Shown here one piece after another: positions 60,471 to 64,000 of a DNA stretch of 64,000 nucleotides. The stretch lies in contig CAJTUC010000017.1 in the NCBI GenBank assembly GCA_910579395.1, positions 1 through 64,000 of the forward strand. Reading direction: 5' to 3'. A model generated the notes under the pieces. That model saw only the letters and a list, made by a program, of their open reading frames with translations. It was not told where the DNA came from and did not search any database. The translations under genes and the position numbers were made by a program. The first letter of the stretch is position 1. The number at the start of each line of letters is the position of its first letter. Source of the stretch: an uncultured Lachnospiraceae bacterium. Its GTDB lineage: Bacteria > Bacillota > Clostridia > Lachnospirales > Lachnospiraceae.

Positions 60471-61910
60471 ATGGGTGTATTAGAAGGATTGGAACCGGTA
60501 CCGGTATTTCACTTTTTTGAAGAAATCTGTAAAATACCGCACGGTTCCGGTAACGAAGCGGCAATCAGCGATTACCTGAAAAAGTTTGCCGATGAGAGGG
60601 GACTTTTTTGTATACAGGATGAATGGAAGAATATTATCATTGTCAAAGAGGCAGTTCCCGGAAAGGAAGCGGAAGAGACGCTCATATTGCAGGGACATAT
60701 GGACATGGTAGCCGTTAAGGCGCCGGACTGCGCTATCGATATGCAAAAAGAACCGCTGCGCCTTAACGTGGACGGTGATTTCATTTTTGCGGAGGGAACA
60801 AGCCTCGGCGGTGATGATGGAATTGCGGTCGCTTATATACTGGCGTTGCTGGATTCCAAAGAGATTCCTCATCCGCGGCTGGAGGCCGTTCTGACCGTAG
60901 GGGAAGAGGTCGGCATGGACGGTGCAAGAGAAATCGATCTGTCCATGTTGAAGGGACGCCGAATGCTGAATCTGGATAACGAAGAAGAGGGCGTTCTGCT
61001 TACGAGCTGTGCGGGCGGACTGAGGGCAGACTGCAAGCTTCCGATAGCATGGGAAAAAAGAAGCGGAAGTGTGCTGCATATACAGGTAATGGGATTACAG
61101 GGCGGCCATTCCGGTGCGGAGATCATCAAAGAAGGCGGTAATTCCAATTGTCTGATGGGACGTGTGCTGGATGCACTCGTTCGGGAAACTTCATCCTCTT
61201 TGCTCAGCATGGAAGGCGGACTTGCGGACAATGCCATCCCGAGGCAGACTGATGCCCGCATTATGATAAGAGAAGAAGAGAAAGAAAAGAGTCTGGAGAT
61301 TCTCCGCAGTATGGAAGAGGCGTTCAGGCAGGAACTGGCAGTCAAGGACCCCGGTGTCCGAGTCGCGGCAGAGGAAGAAGGAGAGCAGACGGCGGACTGT
61401 TTACAGGCGGAGAGCATGAAAAAGGCAGTATCTTATCTGCTGGCAATGCCGAACGGTATCCAGGCGATGAGCGCCGATGTGGAAGGGCTGGTAGAGACTT
61501 CTTTGAATCTTGGCATGATGAAACTCACGAAAGAACATCTCCGTCTGACCTATGCCGTCAGAAGTTCTCTGGAGAGCGGGAAAGCGGCGGTGCGCGGTAA
61601 AATGTCCGCAATTTCCGAACTGGCGGGTGCAGAGATGGAAGTGCATGGGGAGTATCCGGGCTGGGCTTATCGGAAAGATTCTCCGCTGCGCGATAAAATG
61701 ATAAGGCTTTACGAGAAGCTGTATGGTAAAAAGCCAAAGGTGCAGGCAATTCACGCCGGCCTTGAATGCGGCCTGTTCGCCGGAAAATTACCGGGCCTTG
61801 ACTGCATTTCCTATGGTCCGGACATGAAGGGAATCCACACAACGGAAGAGGTTTTGAGTATATCCTCTGTCAGGAGGGTGTGGGAGTATCTTCTTGAAAT
61901 ATTAAAATAA
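60471..61910 (+). CDS. pepD: Aminoacyl-histidine dipeptidase (PepD, M20 family)
   Basis: A 479-residue zinc peptidase that cleaves dipeptides such as Xaa-His. Metal and catalytic blocks in order: LQGHMDMVA near residue 76, SLGGDDGIAVA, TVGEEVGMDGA, LNLDNEEEG, HSGAEI in the dimerisation lid, and HAGLECGLF near the C-terminus. Length and blocks fit PepD. GGAGATGGG precedes the ATG. It stands alone between the rplT terminator and the thioesterase promoter. Confidence 0.92.
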   Translation: MGVLEGLEPVPVFHFFEEICKIPHGSGNEAAISDYLKKFADERGLFCIQDEWKNIIIVKEAVPGKEAEETLILQGHMDMVAVKAPDCAIDMQKEPLRLNVDGDFIFAEGTSLGGDDGIAVAYILALLDSKEIPHPRLEAVLTVGEEVGMDGAREIDLSMLKGRRMLNLDNEEEGVLLTSCAGGLRADCKLPIAWEKRSGSVLHIQVMGLQGGHSGAEIIKEGGNSNCLMGRVLDALVRETSSSLLSMEGGLADNAIPRQTDARIMIREEEKEKSLEILRSMEEAFRQELAVKDPGVRVAAEEEGEQTADCLQAESMKKAVSYLLAMPNGIQAMSADVEGLVETSLNLGMMKLTKEHLRLTYAVRSSLESGKAAVRGKMSAISELAGAEMEVHGEYPGWAYRKDSPLRDKMIRLYEKLYGKKPKVQAIHAGLECGLFAGKLPGLDCISYGPDMKGIHTTEEVLSISSVRRVWEYLLEILK

Positions 61911-61916
61911 AGGCAC

Positions 61917-61945
61917 TTGACGTTTTTACTCAGGAAGGGTAGACT
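61917..61945 (+). promoter_or_regulatory. Promoter of the thioesterase-GGDEF/EAL unit
   Basis: TTGACG (61917-61922), 17 bp, TAGACT (61940-61945), 41 bp before the thioesterase ATG. Confidence 0.65.
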
Positions 61946-61986
61946 AATAACTAGGGTTAATATGACAGGAAAGGAAATGTTTGTAA

Positions 61987-62400
61987 ATGACGGCCTATGA
62001 GCATCAGGCACAGTATTATGAGACCGACCAAATGGGAATCATTCATCATTCCAATTATATCAGATGGATGGAATCTGCCAGAATCTGGTGGATGCAGCAG
62101 GCAGGCATCGATTATGGGAAGATGGAAGAGGCCGGTATCATCAGCCCGGTGGTAGGCGTTTCCTGTCAGTATAAGTCAATGGTGCATTTCGGTGACACCG
62201 TATTGGTCGCATTAAAGATTGAGAAGTACAATGGTGTAAAACTTTCTTTATCTTATAGGGTTACGGATAAGGAAAGCGGGGAGTTAAGGATGACTGGAAA
62301 CAGCGAGCACTGTTTTATGGACAGAGGCGGACGTTTGGTCTCTTTAAAAAAGGAATATCCGGATTATGATGAGGCTTTTGTGAGGGAATTAAGAGCATGA
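61987..62400 (+). CDS. YbgC/4HBT-family acyl-CoA thioesterase
   Basis: A 137-residue hot-dog fold enzyme that hydrolyses acyl-CoA thioesters. YETDQMGIIHHSNYIRWMESARI is spread over residues 11-33, with the catalytic Asp in TDQMG and His-His-Ser-Asn after it. Other hot-dog strands are VSCQYKSMVHFGDTV and SLSYRVTDKESGEL. No lipid pathway gene lies nearby, so the natural substrate is unknown. It is 24 bp upstream of the GGDEF/EAL gene. Confidence 0.88.
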   Translation: MTAYEHQAQYYETDQMGIIHHSNYIRWMESARIWWMQQAGIDYGKMEEAGIISPVVGVSCQYKSMVHFGDTVLVALKIEKYNGVKLSLSYRVTDKESGELRMTGNSEHCFMDRGGRLVSLKKEYPDYDEAFVRELRA

Positions 62401-62424
62401 TTATGATGCGGCAGGGGTATAGGT

Positions 62425-63756
62425 ATGAAAGAAACAAAAGACATCTTAACAGGATTGGACCGGTATGAGGAATTTTTAAAGAAGCTGGATTTGGAAATTA
62501 AGAAACTGGATGATTATCGGATAGCAATCATCTATACGGACATTAAGCATTTCAAGTATATTAATGATACGCTTGGATACCAGCGCGGCGATATGCTGCT
62601 AAAGGAATTTGTCACTCAGGTAACGAAAGATAATTCCCATATGTTATGTGCGGCGAGAGTGGTATCGGATAATATCGTTCTGGCAGTCCGACTGGAAAAC
62701 AACATTTCTAATGACAATTTTCGCGAGTTTATTCATCAAAGCAATAGAGAGATGGAAGACAAGTTTCGGGAGGAATATTTGGCTGCAAGGCTGAAATTCT
62801 GTACGGGTATCAGTTTTATTGAAAAGAATGACAGGAGCCTGGACCCGGCAACAGCGGTTTCTAACGCCAATCTGGCAAGGAAAATGGCAAAGGAAATGAA
62901 GGATGACTGTTGTGTGGTATTTGACCGTAGAATGGTCGAGGGAATTAAAAAAGAGGTAGAGATAACTTCTTCTTTGTCCAAAGCGATTGCGAACGGAGAA
63001 TTAAAAGTTTATTATCAGCCCAAAATGGAAACCGGTTCTCTTCGGATGGAAGGCGCAGAGGCTCTGATTCGCTGGCAGAAGCCGGATGGACGTTTTATTT
63101 ATCCGGATGAATTTATTCCGTTCATTGAACGGAGTGGGCAAATTGTGGAATTGGATTATTTCGTATACCGGGAGGTCTTCAAGTTCATTGCCGGACGTAT
63201 GCGGGAAAATAAACCAATCGTGCCGATTTCGGTCAATGTTTCCAGAGAACATTTGAGCAAAATGGAGATTTTGCCGTATGTACGCTCTTTGTTTGAGGAA
63301 TATCGGATTCAGCCGAATCTGATAGAATTTGAACTGACGGAGAGTATTTATATTGAGAATACCGAGAAAGCTCTGCAGTTGATAGAGGGACTTCATGAGA
63401 TGGGAACGAAAGTATCGATGGATGATTTTGGTTCCGGTTATTCTTCTCTGAATCTGCTGAGCAGGCTGCCGATTGATATTATCAAATTGGACAAGGTCTT
63501 TCTGCAGGATGAGGAAGCAGAGAATCGTTTGAAAGAAAATGATAAAATTATTATTTCTTGTATTATCGACATGGCGAGGAAGCTGAGCATTACATCATTA
63601 TGCGAAGGCGTGGAAACGCCGGAGCAGAGCGATTATCTTTCACAGATAGGCTGTGAGCTTCAGCAGGGATATTATTTTTCAAGACCGATTCCGGAGTCCG
63701 ACTTTGAGATATTTATAGACCAGGGCTGTCCGGTGGGAGATTTGGTGATAGCATAA
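62425..63756 (+). CDS. GGDEF-EAL protein with degenerate GGDEF, probable cyclic di-GMP phosphodiesterase
   Basis: A 443-residue cytoplasmic protein with no sensor domain or membrane segment. The GGDEF-like domain (about 1-175) has the TDIKHFKYINDTLGYQRGDML block but the active-site loop reads RVVSDNIVL in place of GGDEF, so cyclase activity is not expected. The EAL domain (about 185-435) keeps EALIRWQ, the Asn in SVNVSREHL, FELTES, DDFGSGYSSL, KLDKVFL, CEGVETPEQ and QGYYFSRP, the residues for metal binding and catalysis. It should hydrolyse cyclic di-GMP, with the first domain possibly sensing GTP. It shares a transcript with the thioesterase. Confidence 0.9.
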   Translation: MKETKDILTGLDRYEEFLKKLDLEIKKLDDYRIAIIYTDIKHFKYINDTLGYQRGDMLLKEFVTQVTKDNSHMLCAARVVSDNIVLAVRLENNISNDNFREFIHQSNREMEDKFREEYLAARLKFCTGISFIEKNDRSLDPATAVSNANLARKMAKEMKDDCCVVFDRRMVEGIKKEVEITSSLSKAIANGELKVYYQPKMETGSLRMEGAEALIRWQKPDGRFIYPDEFIPFIERSGQIVELDYFVYREVFKFIAGRMRENKPIVPISVNVSREHLSKMEILPYVRSLFEEYRIQPNLIEFELTESIYIENTEKALQLIEGLHEMGTKVSMDDFGSGYSSLNLLSRLPIDIIKLDKVFLQDEEAENRLKENDKIIISCIIDMARKLSITSLCEGVETPEQSDYLSQIGCELQQGYYFSRPIPESDFEIFIDQGCPVGDLVIA

Positions 63757-63819
63757 TGTCTCTGGCTGTTTTATGAAAAGATGAAAAAGTTTTTTAAAAA
63801 GACAAAAAATGAATAAATA

Positions 63820-63850
63820 AAAAGCAGCCATTTTGTAAGGCTGCTTTTTA
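63820..63850. terminator. Terminator between the GGDEF/EAL gene and tRNA-Pro
   Basis: AAAAGCAGCC (63820-63829) pairs with GGCTGCTTTT (63839-63848), A-rich on one side and T-rich on the other, so it can serve both converging units. Confidence 0.8.
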
Positions 63851-63856
63851 TGCGAA

Positions 63857-63929
63857 TCGGAATGACAGGACTTGAACCTGCGGCCTCTACTTCCCTAAAG
63901 TAGCGCTCTACCACCTGAGCCACATCCCG
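63857..63929 (-). tRNA. tRNA-Pro, anticodon AGG
   Basis: On the reverse strand the 73-nt cloverleaf has acceptor CGGGATG paired with CATTCCG (one G-U), discriminator A, D-stem GCTC/GAGC, anticodon stem CTACT/AGTAG with loop TTAGGGA, a 5-nt variable loop and T-arm GCAGG/CCTGT around TTCAAGT. The loop gives anticodon AGG, reading CCU. The short variable loop, C1-G72 and discriminator A fit Pro rather than Leu. CCA is not encoded. Confidence 0.9.
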
Positions 63930-63941
63930 AAAGCATTTATC

Positions 63942-63970
63942 ATTATATCTGATTTGAAAGAAAAAAGCAA
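63942..63970 (-). promoter_or_regulatory. Promoter of tRNA-Pro
   Basis: On the reverse strand TTGCTT (63970-63965) and TATAAT (63947-63942) are 17 bp apart, placed 12 bp before the tRNA 5' end. The 30 bases from 63971 to the window end hold no gene that I can support. Confidence 0.65.
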
Positions 63971-64000
63971 GTCAAACTTTAAAAATAAAAGTTTTTTGAG

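Overview
The window looks like a chromosomal segment of a gut-type Clostridia, most probably a Lachnospiraceae: strong AGGAGG ribosome sites, intermediate GC, many ABC transporters of the LplB/YtcP type, ROK/AraC regulators, LytTR-DUF3021 units, DUF1540 and C_GCAxxG_C_C proteins, and the infC-rpmI-rplT operon with an L20-type leader. I cannot fix the genus. No phage, insertion sequence, rRNA or CRISPR array is visible.

Layout. 1-2100: 3' part of an S66 peptidase, a nested palindrome, and an aldo/keto reductase that has lost its 5' end at the palindrome border. 2125-7030: HAD phosphatase, a small protein, a MetNIQ methionine importer and a LysR regulator. 7031-7871: a second, divergent palindrome flanked by a 10-bp direct repeat, then a HAD hydrolase. 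8033-23044: a glucuronoxylan-oligosaccharide utilisation island (acetyl esterase, large GH2, AraC regulator, GH3, GH67 alpha-glucuronidase, ABC importer). None of the enzymes has a signal peptide, so oligosaccharides made elsewhere are probably imported and degraded inside. The three positive-strand promoters of the island share an AGCA-type half-site at one fixed distance from the -10 box, and the AraC promoter has one at the matching proximal position: a likely regulon operator. The binding-protein gene is out of frame at a run of ten G.

23146-31560: ROK regulator, MATE exporter, AraC/GyrI-like protein, a LytTR-DUF3021-ABC exporter operon whose middle junction is a 35-bp tandem array of overlapping mini-ORFs, TetR regulator, CPBP protease and a small membrane protein. 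31775-46741: GH2 beta-mannosidase, NERD-HRDC protein, a four-gene cassette of unrecognised proteins, a divergent unknown gene and a BlaI/M56 pair sharing twin operators, GH28 polygalacturonase and a FucO-like dehydrogenase. 46870-57407: radical SAM protein, SWIM-SNF2 helicase, SEC-C and CAP proteins, C_GCAxxG_C_C protein, ThrS and a GT39-like membrane protein. 57495-64000: DUF1540 protein, lipoprotein, infC-rpmI-rplT, PepD, thioesterase, a GGDEF-EAL protein with a degenerate GGDEF site, and tRNA-Pro(AGG).

The most unusual structure is a family of about 170-200 bp intergenic nested palindromes (977-1148, 45311-45493, 51315-51514, 58721-58901, with a distant relative at 7031-7239). Their cores are alike, but each copy has its own unrelated outer arms of 30-49 bp that pair perfectly or nearly so, and inner stems show compensatory base changes.
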